From Anaerolineales bacterium (GTDB lineage: Bacteria > Chloroflexota > Anaerolineae > Anaerolineales > Villigracilaceae), in assembly GCA_016932715.1 (NCBI GenBank), contig JAFGCG010000006.1, forward strand, positions 1-45,543: a DNA stretch of 45,543 nt. The letters are read 5' to 3'. The translations under genes were made by a program, and so were the position numbers. Of this stretch, positions 16,070 to 24,588 are shown in pieces. The notes beneath the pieces were generated by a model. That model ran no database searches, was not told the origin of the DNA, and was given only the letters and a program-made list of their open reading frames with translations. Position 1 is the first letter of the stretch. The number at the start of each line of letters is the position of its first letter.

Positions 16070-17696
16070 ATTTCCCTTCCAGCCGCATATATCTTTCGAT
16101 CGGGATATCGATCGGGGTGAAGACATAACCTTTCACATACGGCTTGACCAATTGATAGGACAGTGAGTGGGAAGTGAACAATGCCGCGGCATCATCCACG
16201 ATGAGCTGCTCCGCCTGCTGGTACATCGCAATGCGTTTGGTCACATCCTTCTCGACGCGTGCTGCCTCGAGCAGCGCGTCGAGCTGCGGATTGGAATAGC
16301 CGCCGTTATTTTGGGCTGAACCCGTGTGAAAGAGCACATCGGCAAAGTTTTCAGGATCGGGATAATCTGCGCACCAGCCGCCTCGAATCAACTGTCCGTG
16401 ATTGCCCGCATAGATCTGGTCGTAATAGTAATTGGGTTCAAGGTTTTCGACGGTGATGGTCACACCCAGGTCCTGTTCCCACATCTCAGCCAGTGCCGCG
16501 ACATCCCCGTTGACATAGATGCCAATCCCAATATCGCTGAAAACGATCGGCGGCAGCCCGGCGGGACCGCCGTATTTTGACTCTGCCAGCAGTTGACGTG
16601 CCTGGGCGGGATCGTAGGGCAATCCCTGGAGGGCGAGGTTGAAGCCCGGCAGCCCCGGCGGATACAATCCACTGGCCGGCAGGGCATGTCCCCGGAGCAC
16701 GACATCGACATACTTTTGCCGGTCGAATGCCAGGCTGAACGCCTTACGAACCTTCGCATCATCGAACGGAGGGCGCGTGGTATCGAAGACCATGTAGTGT
16801 GTGCATAAATTAACCCCGGTGAGAAGTTCGCTGTGCAGCGGCTCCGTCGGATCCGTAAAACGATCGATCGAATAGATTCCGGTCATATCGATCTCCCCTG
16901 ATTCGTAGAGCCGTTCGCCCGCCCCGGAATACAATTGCACGACGATATAGGGGATGTCCGGTGCGCCGAGATAAAAATCCTGGTTGGCTTCATAGACCTG
17001 GCGTTCGAAACGTTTCCACTCGATCAATTTATAAGGACCCGTGCCGTTGGGGTCGCGATACCACTCCTCGCCGCTTTCCACGTTGGCTTTGTCTACCACA
17101 AAAGCAGTTGGAAAGGTAAGCTTGAGGAGGAAGTAAGGCTTGGGCGCGTCAATGGTGACCTGCAGCGTGTGATCATCGATGATCGCGAGTCCGCTGATGT
17201 GATCCGCGGCGCCTTCGGTCACGGCGCGGACGCCCAGGATGTCGCCGAGATAGGTCAGCACCGTGTCCGAAGCAAGAGCGGGGCTGGCGGCGCGTTCCCA
17301 CGAATAGACGATATCCTGCGCGGTGACCGGGCGGCCGTCGTGGAATTTTGCATTTTGCCGCAAGTGAAACGTGTAGACCGTGCCGTCGGGACTCACTTCC
17401 CAACGTTCTGCCAGATCAGGGGTCAAATTCAAAGAAGGGTCGAACGAGACCAATCCACTGAAGAGGCGCTTATCACCCGAGCTGAGCGTCGTCGCAGGAT
17501 CATAGTTGCGCGGATTCGTGGACTCGCCTCCCGCTAGGACCAATGCCTGGTCCAGCGGAACATTCGCCTGCCGCGCCGAGGCGGGATTCGGCCCCGTGGT
17601 GTTTGTTGAAAGAAATATAATTAAAGTAGTGAGCGTAGTGATGACTTTAGTCATCGGGAAAGCGACTGAAGTCGCTACTACTGATTTTCTATCCAT
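16068..17696 (-). CDS. Peptide-type ABC transporter solute-binding protein
   Basis: This SBP_bac_5 family protein binds peptides, sugars or similar solutes outside the membrane for an ABC importer; no permease genes are nearby. The best start is the ATG at 17696 behind GGAGGGAATA, giving 542 residues. It overlaps the upstream peptidase stop by 8 nt (ATGGATAG), so the two are translationally coupled. Family marks include LFSGLVSFDPSLNLTPDLAE, WEVSPDGTVYTFHLR, FHDGRPVTAQDIVYSWER and RKAFSLAFDRQKYVD. The export signal is odd: its N-terminal part (VVATSVAFPMTKVITTLTTL) is encoded by a palindromic repeat element. Length and domain order are normal. Confidence 0.9.
   Translation of the reverse strand: MDRKSVVATSVAFPMTKVITTLTTLIIFLSTNTTGPNPASARQANVPLDQALVLAGGESTNPRNYDPATTLSSGDKRLFSGLVSFDPSLNLTPDLAERWEVSPDGTVYTFHLRQNAKFHDGRPVTAQDIVYSWERAASPALASDTVLTYLGDILGVRAVTEGAADHISGLAIIDDHTLQVTIDAPKPYFLLKLTFPTAFVVDKANVESGEEWYRDPNGTGPYKLIEWKRFERQVYEANQDFYLGAPDIPYIVVQLYSGAGERLYESGEIDMTGIYSIDRFTDPTEPLHSELLTGVNLCTHYMVFDTTRPPFDDAKVRKAFSLAFDRQKYVDVVLRGHALPASGLYPPGLPGFNLALQGLPYDPAQARQLLAESKYGGPAGLPPIVFSDIGIGIYVNGDVAALAEMWEQDLGVTITVENLEPNYYYDQIYAGNHGQLIRGGWCADYPDPENFADVLFHTGSAQNNGGYSNPQLDALLEAARVEKDVTKRIAMYQQAEQLIVDDAAALFTSHSLSYQLVKPYVKGYVFTPIDIPIERYMRLEGK
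17625..17682. repeat. Two-hairpin palindromic element inside a signal-peptide coding region
   Basis: An outer stem (GTAGT at 17635-17639 with ACTAC at 17677-17681; alternatively AGTAGT at 17625-17630 with ACTACT at 17677-17682) encloses two palindromes: ATGACTTTAGTCAT (17641-17654) and AGCGACTGAAGTCGCT (17661-17676). This would fold as a three-way junction. It lies wholly within the 5' codons of the solute-binding-protein gene. The block AGCGACTGAAGTCGCT is the kind of sequence found as a dispersed repeat in several bacterial phyla. Confidence 0.75.
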
Positions 17697-19035
17697 TATT
17701 CCCTCCCTCGTGATTTTGACTGCGGAGCACAAACCCAAGAATGACAACGCCAATCAGAAGGAGAAAGACACAACACAGCGCCAGCAGGATCAGCGTCAGA
17801 GGGAGGGGCGGGCCCGTGCGCGTGGGTATCGGCGTGGGCGTCGCGGCGGGCATGCCCTCGAAGGAGGTGCCTCCAAAAGGGACAATGGTGGGGACAAACG
17901 TGGGAGTGGGCTGGGCGGTAGGCTGCGCGGAAACAGACCGCGGCGAGGCGCCGATCGCTTTTCTCCAGGCGTCCTCGAGTCCATCCACATCAAAGCCGTA
18001 GGTTTGGGTGAGGGCTTCGTCAATAGTCAGTCCGTCTCTCAATGCCAGGAGCAGGGAAGTCATTTTGTCCTGGCCGTGCGTTTCGATCAGAAATTTTGTG
18101 ATGCTGTACGACTGGCTGTAGGAGAGATAGGCTTTGTCCGCGACCTCAGAGAACCCGCCGCTCAGCGAACGGACTGTGAGCAGCGTGTCATTCCGGATGG
18201 CATCGTCAAGCTGTTGCTGGGATTGCGGGTCGAGGTCCCCTTCGCTGTACACCGCCAGGCCTTCATTGAGCCAGGTGGGCACATCGCCGAGGCATGAAAA
18301 GGTGAGATGCCCGACAAGCACATGCGTCAGCTCGTGGGCAATCGCGTCCTTGCCCCACTCGAGGTCGGATGTTGAAATCCCCAGGATCACAATATCCTGG
18401 TCGGGGAACGCCTGCCCGCCCGTCCAGGAGGGTTCGTAGAGGATGGCTTCCTGCAAGTCATAGGTGTTCGCGTAGACGTAAATATCGATGGGCGCCTCGG
18501 CTTTGAGACCGGACTGTGTTTCGTTAAACTGCAAACCATCGTAGGCAGCCTGCGCAAGCTCAGCGGCAAAAGCCTGGTCTCCTTCGTACCAGTGCAGCTG
18601 CACGCTTTGCGTGTCGCCGCTGCTCATGGTCTGCCACGGATGAATATCGTCCAGCCAGGTAGCGGTTTCCGTTTCGGTGAGGGTCTCGCCGCCATTGGCG
18701 TCCGTGATGCGCCAGCGCCACCAGAGCTGGGCTCCGGGGGGCAACGAGCCGCTTTGACGCATTTCCCAGGTCCATTCGGCAGCGACGGTTTGGGCGGGTG
18801 CAAACTGGGGGAAGGCTTTGGCGATCACTTCGCCGCAGGTTTGCTGCTCGTTCCCATATTCCAGCACAACCGAGGCGATCTCCGTCTCGCCGGTGACCGT
18901 GAGGTGGAACGTGGCTGATTCGGGAAAATTGAGGGTAACTTCATTGTTCGCTACATCCGGGGGAGGGGAGGCGAAGGCTGAGGTAACGGTCAGCAGGCTC
19001 AGGCTGAGGATGAGCGCCAAAATTGATTTCCGCAT
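17689..19035 (-). CDS. Secreted gluzincin (peptidase MA-like) metallopeptidase
   Basis: The 448-residue protein starts at the ATG at 19035, behind CAGGAGCACCC. The frame runs further upstream but crosses the promoter of the divergent operon. It has a signal peptide (1-22) and a beta-rich N-terminal domain. The zinc metallopeptidase domain has HELTH (234-238) and the third ligand Glu258 in LNEGLAVY, the gluzincin arrangement. A Thr/Pro linker (366-410) and a C-terminal membrane helix (411-437) follow, so the protease is tethered outside the cell by its C-terminus. Substrate is unknown. It is coupled with the solute-binding protein below it. Confidence 0.88.
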   Translation of the reverse strand: MRKSILALILSLSLLTVTSAFASPPPDVANNEVTLNFPESATFHLTVTGETEIASVVLEYGNEQQTCGEVIAKAFPQFAPAQTVAAEWTWEMRQSGSLPPGAQLWWRWRITDANGGETLTETETATWLDDIHPWQTMSSGDTQSVQLHWYEGDQAFAAELAQAAYDGLQFNETQSGLKAEAPIDIYVYANTYDLQEAILYEPSWTGGQAFPDQDIVILGISTSDLEWGKDAIAHELTHVLVGHLTFSCLGDVPTWLNEGLAVYSEGDLDPQSQQQLDDAIRNDTLLTVRSLSGGFSEVADKAYLSYSQSYSITKFLIETHGQDKMTSLLLALRDGLTIDEALTQTYGFDVDGLEDAWRKAIGASPRSVSAQPTAQPTPTFVPTIVPFGGTSFEGMPAATPTPIPTRTGPPLPLTLILLALCCVFLLLIGVVILGFVLRSQNHEGGNNG

Positions 19036-19125
19036 GGGTGCTCCTGTACAAGTTTTTCGTAAGTTTATCACTGGCTGAAGGAAGCCGGTCACCTTCCAAA
19101 TGCTTTTCAAAGAGGAATGCGCCGT

Positions 19126-19190
19126 TTGACGCTTATATCCTTTTGCATGTATAATCTTTTTAATCTCCCGTGCGGGGGATTTTGTTGAGG
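19126..19190 (+). promoter_or_regulatory. Promoter and leader hairpin of the signalling operon
   Basis: TTGACG (19126-19131) and TATAAT (19150-19155) are 18 bp apart, a good sigma70-type promoter. Transcription should begin near 19162. The leader then holds a 7-bp hairpin (19063+100 offset: arms 19163-19169 and 19174-19180) followed by TTTG and the GAGG ribosome site (19187-19190) of the first gene. The hairpin might tune expression but is too weak to call an attenuator. Confidence 0.75.
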
Positions 19191-19198
19191 CATACTCT

Positions 19199-20005
19199 AT
19201 GGCACTTCGCGGCAACCTCCGAGATTTTACAATTACACAACTGCTCAATCTGGTCAACCTGGCGCAGAAGACCGGCACGCTGGTGGTGGACGGTCCCAGC
19301 GAGCAGGCTTATATTTCATTCCGTGAGGGGAAACTGGCGTATGCGCGCGTGGGCCAGGATGATGGCAGCCTGGCAGCGGTCCTGCACAAAGCCAACCGGC
19401 TGACGGTGAATCAATATCGGGCGATTGTCGAACGGGCCGGAAAGATCACAGATAAGGAATTGGGATTGCTGCTGATCAATGCGGGGTATCTGACACAGGA
19501 AGAGATCCTTCTGAATCTGCAAAGTTATTTTACGGAAATCATTCGGCGGCTCTTTACGTGGGTGGAAGGCTTCTTCCGTTTCGAGGGTGAGATGCTGGCC
19601 CCCGAGGACCGCATCAATGTACGGCTCGACCTGGAAAATATCATTATCGAGGGCTCCCGCCAGTTGCGGGAATGGGAACAACTCCAGGATGAGATCCCCA
19701 GCCTGGATATGGCTCTCAAGTTCACGGACCGCCCGTTGAAAAATGTGAACCTGAGTGTGGAAGAGTGGCGTGTTGTTTCCTATATTAACCCCAGAAATAC
19801 GATGAAGCAGATCGCGCTGACGAACAAAATGAACGACCTGGATGTGCGCCGGATTGTCTATGGACTTTTGCAGGCGGGTCTGGTTGAAATTGTCCGGCCG
19901 GAAGGCATGGTGATTCCGATCAGCCCGAAGACGTTCCCGACGCAGGACAAGGAAGAACAGAAATCATTGGTCAATAAATTAATTGGGCGTATACGCTCGC
20001 TCTAG
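19199..20005 (+). CDS. PATAN (DUF4388) domain protein
   Basis: This 268-residue cytosolic protein opens with a DUF4388/PATAN domain (LRGNLRDFTITQLLNLVNLA, then KTGTLVVDG and AYISFREGKLAYARVG). PATAN domains occur in regulators of phototaxis, gliding and other two-component outputs, often as protein-binding modules. Helical segments follow (about 60-150). The C-terminal part (about 165-250) resembles a winged helix (NPRNTMKQIALTNKMNDLDV). Start: ATG at 19199 behind GAGG. It is the first gene of a run of ten plus-strand genes, 35 nt before a Ras-like GTPase gene. PATAN proteins and such GTPases are often neighbours, so it probably acts as partner or effector of the GTPase. That last point is inference. 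Confidence 0.85.
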   Translation: MALRGNLRDFTITQLLNLVNLAQKTGTLVVDGPSEQAYISFREGKLAYARVGQDDGSLAAVLHKANRLTVNQYRAIVERAGKITDKELGLLLINAGYLTQEEILLNLQSYFTEIIRRLFTWVEGFFRFEGEMLAPEDRINVRLDLENIIIEGSRQLREWEQLQDEIPSLDMALKFTDRPLKNVNLSVEEWRVVSYINPRNTMKQIALTNKMNDLDVRRIVYGLLQAGLVEIVRPEGMVIPISPKTFPTQDKEEQKSLVNKLIGRIRSL

Positions 20006-20040
20006 TTGTTGTATTCATTGAGCCAGAAGGATAAGCAGTT

Positions 20041-20580
20041 ATGCAAACAGTCAAAATGGTAGTCACGGGCCCTTTCAGTGCTGGCAAAACCGAGTTCATT
20101 CAGTCGGTCAGTGAAATCGATGTTGTCTCTACCGAACGGAAGATCTCCACTGCCGCGGAGCGTTCCGTTAAAGAGGCGACAACCGTCGCCATGGATTTCG
20201 GCCGGATTACTGTGGACGAAGATCTTGTCCTGTATTTATTTGGCACGCCGGGTCAGAAGCGTTTCGATTTCATGTGGGAGATCCTTTCGGAGGGCATGCT
20301 GGGTTTTATTGTGATGGTGGACAGCACCCGCCCCGAGACCTTCCGTGAAGCGCGTTCGATTCTGGAAACCTTCCGCGCCTATGCACCCACACCGTACGTC
20401 GTCGCTGCCAACAAGCAGGACAAGGACGACGCCTGGGACCTCGAAGATATGCGCCATGCCCTGCGGCTGGACAGCAAGACCAAATTCCTGCCGTGTGTTG
20501 CCACAGACAAGGCGACGGTGAAATCTGTCCTGCTTGAGTTGCTCTACAGCATTCTGGCGGAAATGGAGTCGGGCGAATAA
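20041..20580 (+). CDS. Ras-like small GTPase (MglA/CvnD type)
   Basis: A 179-residue G protein. The P-loop is GPFSAGKT (10-17). The G3 motif reads FGTPGQ (67-72), the form seen in MglA-like and Streptomyces conservon (CvnD) GTPases, where Gly-Thr-Pro replaces Asp-x-x-Gly. The G4 motif NKQD is at 124-127. Thr47/48 lie in the switch I region. Such proteins act as nucleotide switches in cell polarity, gliding or signalling and need partners for GTP hydrolysis. The PATAN protein just upstream is the natural candidate; no separate Roadblock/MglB gene is seen in the window. Start: ATG behind AAGGATAAG. Confidence 0.9.
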   Translation: MQTVKMVVTGPFSAGKTEFIQSVSEIDVVSTERKISTAAERSVKEATTVAMDFGRITVDEDLVLYLFGTPGQKRFDFMWEILSEGMLGFIVMVDSTRPETFREARSILETFRAYAPTPYVVAANKQDKDDAWDLEDMRHALRLDSKTKFLPCVATDKATVKSVLLELLYSILAEMESGE

Positions 20581-20603
20581 GGGGCACCCGTTCGTAAGCA
20601 GCC

Positions 20604-21449
20604 GTGTCATCCATCACTACTGGTCAAGGTATTGTTCATTATGAAGTGTACGGGCGGGGGCGGCCCGTCATCCTTTTGCATGGCTGGCTGGGTTCGTGGG
20701 GCCTCTGGCAGGAGACGATGTCCTTCCTGGGCCGCTATTACCGCACGTACGCCCTCGATTTCTGGGGGTTTGGTGAATCGGGGAAAAAGCGCGAGACCTA
20801 TGCCGTTCAGGATTTTGTCAGCCTCGTCGATCAATTCATGGAGCAGCTGGGCATTGTCAATGCGCCGCTGGTCGGTCACAGCATGGGCGGGACGGTCAGC
20901 CTTTCCGTGGCGATCAAGTACCCTCAGCGCGCCAGCAAAGTGGTGGTGGTGGGTTCGCCTATCGTGGGTTCCTCGCTGGCAGTCCCGCTCAAATTGGCGG
21001 GTTATCGGGGCATTGCATTCATGCTTTTCAACATGATGGGTGCTTTTCGCCTGGCTGTGCGGGCAGCCTCGCCCCTGATTTGCCGTGACGAACGCTTTGC
21101 CGATATGATGGACCGCGACCTCTCCCGCACCACCCTGGAATCGTTCCTGCTTTCGATCGCCTCCTTACGCCGGACGGATCTGCGCCCGATGCTTGGGCAG
21201 ATCAAAGTTCCCGCCATGGGGATGTATGGCGACCGCGATGTGATCGTCCACCCGCGGCAATGGGAGCCAATGAAGGCGGGAATCGAGCACGCGGAGATCG
21301 AGCGGTTCCCGTCCGCCGGTCATTTCATCATGCTGGAAGAGCCGCAGCGCTTCTCGGAACGCCTCAAGGCCTTTCTGGATATGAAAGAGCCGGTCCCAGC
21401 CCCGCAGCTGTCCACCTCGCTGTCGCCAACCCCTTCTGTAACTTTATGA
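20604..21449 (+). CDS. Alpha/beta hydrolase, intact triad
   Basis: This 281-residue alpha/beta-hydrolase starts at GTG (20604), with a weak ribosome site. It has the oxyanion-hole block LLHGWLGSW (24-32), the nucleophile elbow GHSMGG with Ser93, acid Asp212 in YGDRD and His240 in SAGH. A helical cap (about 125-185) carries hydrophobic residues, suggesting a lipid-like or small hydrophobic ligand. It overlaps the V4R gene by 4 nt (ATGA). It is a paralogue of the hydrolase-like protein at 33318-34100 in the same operon. Hydrolases of this type can be enzymes or ligand receptors (as RsbQ is in Bacillus), so a sensory role is possible. Confidence 0.9.
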   Translation: MSSITTGQGIVHYEVYGRGRPVILLHGWLGSWGLWQETMSFLGRYYRTYALDFWGFGESGKKRETYAVQDFVSLVDQFMEQLGIVNAPLVGHSMGGTVSLSVAIKYPQRASKVVVVGSPIVGSSLAVPLKLAGYRGIAFMLFNMMGAFRLAVRAASPLICRDERFADMMDRDLSRTTLESFLLSIASLRRTDLRPMLGQIKVPAMGMYGDRDVIVHPRQWEPMKAGIEHAEIERFPSAGHFIMLEEPQRFSERLKAFLDMKEPVPAPQLSTSLSPTPSVTL

Positions 21450-22072
21450 ATACGAGCGCGCAGTATTTTTATCCAAACCGCATGGGGAGGATTATTCTCT
21501 TGTCGATGGAAGAGGTGATCGGACTGAATGGGGTGAACGCGGTGCTTAACCTGGCATCCCTTTCCGCTTTCATCGGGAACTATCCTCCGGATGATGCGAC
21601 CCTTGCCTTTCCCTTTTCGACGGTCAGCAGTCTTACCGGGATGCTGGAACAGGTTTATGGTCCTCATGGCGGTCGCGGACTTGCCCTGCGCGTGGGCCGC
21701 GCCTGTTTCAACTATGGTGTCCGCCAATATGGAAAGCAGCTTGGGCTGATGGACACGGCGTTTCGCCTGCTGCCCCTCCCGGCAAAACTCCAGTCGGGGG
21801 CAAAAGCCTTTGCCGAGCTGTTCAACAGCTGTACCGATCAGCATGTTCAAATCGAAGAAGAGGATGGCAAATTACTCTGGAATATCGAGCGCTGTCCGCT
21901 CTGCTGGGGACGCAAGACTCAGGAGCCGGTCTGTCACCTGGCGGTGGGGGTGTTACAGGAGGCACTCTACTGGCTGAGCGGCGGCAAGGTCTTTCATGTG
22001 GAGGAAAAAACGTGCATTGCTATGGGGGATAAAGCCTGTACCATTGTGATCGATCTGGCACCCATTTTCTAG
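21446..22072 (+). CDS. V4R domain protein with cysteine cluster
   Basis: The 208-residue protein is cytosolic. The start is the ATG at 21446, which overlaps the hydrolase stop (ATGA); the longer upstream frame lies inside the hydrolase gene. The C-terminal half is a V4R (4-vinyl reductase) domain, ending in the usual pattern with CIAMGDKACTIVI. Cysteines at 150, 153, 163, 190 and 198 include CPLC, which could bind zinc. V4R domains bind small hydrophobic molecules and occur in sensors and in bacteriochlorophyll and phenol-degradation regulators. The N-terminal half (ALRVGRACFNYGVRQYG) also matches the fold. It may be a ligand sensor for the operon. This is inferred from the family, since the ligand is unknown. 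Confidence 0.8.
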   Translation: MNTSAQYFYPNRMGRIILLSMEEVIGLNGVNAVLNLASLSAFIGNYPPDDATLAFPFSTVSSLTGMLEQVYGPHGGRGLALRVGRACFNYGVRQYGKQLGLMDTAFRLLPLPAKLQSGAKAFAELFNSCTDQHVQIEEEDGKLLWNIERCPLCWGRKTQEPVCHLAVGVLQEALYWLSGGKVFHVEEKTCIAMGDKACTIVIDLAPIF

Positions 22073-22166
22073 TTCCTGTCAAGCCAAACAGTTTTGCAAT
22101 TTGCGGGCGTTTGCGGCAAGTTCCTGCCCCTGTTTTGTTGATTTTGTGGAATAATTGCTTATTGAT

Positions 22167-23444
22167 ATGCTCAAGGTCATTCTCAACGCTCCCCGTCCAA
22201 TCACACCGTTCAATGAGCCTGCACGGGATTTACGCATACAAAATACCCCTCTCTGGTTGCATCAGCGAAATGTTTTGACACCCTACACAACGAAGGAATT
22301 TGAATTAAGACCGGGTCAGCGCTTCCCGCAGGAGCGCGGCGAGATGATCGTCTATCGGGACAATTTATTCTTCGATGAAGACTATATCAGCATGTTCATT
22401 CGGCTGGCTCAGCAGAAGAAACGTGCCTGCCGGGCGGCATTTTCCGCCGATGACCCGGCGTTCAAGGAACATGCCCTGCCGCTTTCCTGTTCCTATACAC
22501 CGGCCGGACAGCTCTTCCTCGCCGATTTGTGGTACTACCCCAATGGGCCCGTTGCTGACGCGGAACCATTGGTGATCGACCTCCAGGCGCGCGAACTGGG
22601 TTATTATCATGTGCCCACCTACATGGCGGACCAGAGCGGCGATTTGACCTTTCAGGTTCCTTTGCGGAGTTTAATCGCCATTGATTCATGGGTGCATATC
22701 TTTATTGTCGATGTGGTCTTCGGCCTGTTCTCACGCGGTGCCCGTTTTGAAAAGCGCCTCAACGAAGACCTGGCATTTAAGCTGAAGGTGCTTGGCAGGG
22801 CTTTGTATGAAGGGACACAGCTTCTGGAGTGCTCGGAATTGGTCAGGATTGGCAAGAACTGCATTATTGACCCAAGCGCGATCATTCATGGTCCGACGAC
22901 CATTGGAGACAGCGTGACGATCAATGCCGGCGCGGTGATCGAGAACTGCATCATCGGGAACAACGTCAATATTTCCCAGGATGTTCAACTGATGTTATCG
23001 GTGGTGGGAGATGGAACGTTCCTGCCGTTCCGGGCAGCCTTGTTCATGACGACGGTGATGGACAACAGCATGATCGCGCAGAATACCTGTCTGCAAATGT
23101 GCGTCATTGGACGGAATACATTTGTCGGCGCCGGCTCCACATTCACGGATTACAACCTGATCCCTGCACCGATCCGGGCCCTGGATGGAAACAGCAAATT
23201 GAATTTTTCCAACCGCCCTGTGCTGGGCAGCGCGGTGGGACACAACTGCCGCCTGGGTGCAGGGATGATCGTCTATCCAGCCCGTACCATCGAGTCGGAT
23301 GTGGTCCTGGCGGCTTCGAAAGAGCGGCGCGTAATCGACAAGAATGTCAGTTATGAAGATAGCGATCATCACAAGCTCAAGGCGGCCAGCCTGCACCGAC
23401 GTTTATATCCTCGCCCAGGCGAGAGTCAATTGGAATCATGGTAA
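22167..23444 (+). CDS. Left-handed beta-helix (hexapeptide repeat) protein
   Basis: The product is about 425 residues. I prefer the ATG at 22167. An in-frame TTG at 22155 is possible, and neither has a strong ribosome site. The first about 215 residues are unlike any family I recognise. The C-terminal half holds hexapeptide repeats (IGKNCIIDPSAIIHGPTTIG and similar), giving a left-handed beta-helix as in sugar nucleotidyltransferases (GlmU) and acyltransferases. I see no nucleotide-binding signature of a nucleotidyltransferase in the N-terminal half. It could be an acyltransferase or a structural or binding protein. It lies 94 nt after the V4R gene and 6 nt before the acyl-reductase-like gene, so an acyl-transfer role is a fair hypothesis. 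Confidence 0.75.
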   Translation: MLKVILNAPRPITPFNEPARDLRIQNTPLWLHQRNVLTPYTTKEFELRPGQRFPQERGEMIVYRDNLFFDEDYISMFIRLAQQKKRACRAAFSADDPAFKEHALPLSCSYTPAGQLFLADLWYYPNGPVADAEPLVIDLQARELGYYHVPTYMADQSGDLTFQVPLRSLIAIDSWVHIFIVDVVFGLFSRGARFEKRLNEDLAFKLKVLGRALYEGTQLLECSELVRIGKNCIIDPSAIIHGPTTIGDSVTINAGAVIENCIIGNNVNISQDVQLMLSVVGDGTFLPFRAALFMTTVMDNSMIAQNTCLQMCVIGRNTFVGAGSTFTDYNLIPAPIRALDGNSKLNFSNRPVLGSAVGHNCRLGAGMIVYPARTIESDVVLAASKERRVIDKNVSYEDSDHHKLKAASLHRRLYPRPGESQLESW

Positions 23445-23450
23445 CGCTGC

Positions 23451-24575
23451 GTGGATACTTTCGCATTTATTATCCATCCCATCGACCCCAAACGGGATGT
23501 GAGCCGCAAATTTCCTTTGCTGGGACGGGTGTTGAATGAGAGACAGATCGATTTTTTCTCCACCTTCTTTCCGCCGGTATTTATTTCTGAGATCGAAGGG
23601 ATCACCTCTCAGGCGACAGGCAAGGAAATAAAAGGCTGGTTTATTGCCTGCCCGTACACACCAAGGCGCATGATGGAACTGCCAGAGCCTACGGTTTACC
23701 GCAAGATCATTCAGACAGGTCGCATGGCTGAAAAACTTGGCGCGCAGATCCTTGGGCTGGGCGCGTTCACCTCGGTCATTGGAGATGCAGGTGTTACAAT
23801 CGCAAATGCCCTGGCTGTGCCGGTGACCACCGGAGATTCCTACACCGTCACGGTCGCGGTGGAGGCTATCCGGGAAGCAGCCTGCGTGATGGATATCCCG
23901 CTCGGCGAAGCCACAGCGGCAGTCGTCGGGGCGACGGGCGCGATCGGACGGGTCTGTGCGGAATTGCTGTCAGAGGATGTCGAGCGCCTCTATTTGATCG
24001 GTCGCAGGCCGGCCGCCCTCGAGGAACTGCGCGATCGGCTCCAGGCCCGGGCAAGAGCGCTTCGACCAGGCTCAGCACAAGCCGAGTTAATTGTCAGCAC
24101 GAGCATGGATGTTCTGGCAGATGCTCAACTCATTTTAACGGTAACCAGTTCAATTCATGATGTCATCCGGCCCGAACATCTGCAGCCCGGCAGTGTGGTC
24201 TGTGATGTCGCCCGCCCCCGTGATGTTTCTGCAATGGTGGCGGCGGTGAGAGATGATATATTAGTGATTGACGGAGGCATGGTCGATGTTCCGGGCTCCG
24301 TTGATTTCCATTTTAATTTTGGTTTCCCGCCAGGCAAGGCTTATGCCTGCATGGCTGAAACGATTGCCCTGGCTTTGGAAGGACGCTTCGAGGATTACAC
24401 CTTGGGCAAACATCTTACCAGAGAACGCGTGGAAGAGATTGGTGCCATGGCAAAAAAACACGGGTTTCGCTTGAGCGGGTTCCGCTCGTTCGAGCGAGAG
24501 GTCACGCCACAACATATTGAGACCGTGCGCCGTAATGCGAAGAGTGCTCGCAGCTTGCGCGCGGCGCACACGTAA
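23451..24575 (+). CDS. Acyl-ACP reductase (AAR)-like oxidoreductase
   Basis: The 374-residue protein starts at GTG (23451), 6 nt after the previous stop. It follows the layout of cyanobacterial long-chain acyl-ACP reductase: an N-terminal domain, LGAQILGLGAFTSV, a TTGDSYT block, the Rossmann motif GATGAIG (160-166), and AYACMAETIALALEG, whose Cys300 lines up with the catalytic thioester Cys of AAR. AAR turns acyl-ACP into fatty aldehyde using NADPH. No aldehyde-deformylating oxygenase gene is nearby, so alkane synthesis is not suggested. The C-terminus is about 20 residues longer than I expect. A shikimate-dehydrogenase-like relative is the alternative. In this operon it might make an aldehyde signal or membrane component (inference). 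Confidence 0.72.
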   Translation: MDTFAFIIHPIDPKRDVSRKFPLLGRVLNERQIDFFSTFFPPVFISEIEGITSQATGKEIKGWFIACPYTPRRMMELPEPTVYRKIIQTGRMAEKLGAQILGLGAFTSVIGDAGVTIANALAVPVTTGDSYTVTVAVEAIREAACVMDIPLGEATAAVVGATGAIGRVCAELLSEDVERLYLIGRRPAALEELRDRLQARARALRPGSAQAELIVSTSMDVLADAQLILTVTSSIHDVIRPEHLQPGSVVCDVARPRDVSAMVAAVRDDILVIDGGMVDVPGSVDFHFNFGFPPGKAYACMAETIALALEGRFEDYTLGKHLTRERVEEIGAMAKKHGFRLSGFRSFEREVTPQHIETVRRNAKSARSLRAAHT

Positions 24576-24588
24576 TTGGAGGCTGCTT

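Noticed and set aside
21260..21445. N-terminal extension of the V4R gene
   Set aside because: It lies within the hydrolase coding sequence. The ATG at 21446 gives the classic ATGA overlap and a normal V4R protein.
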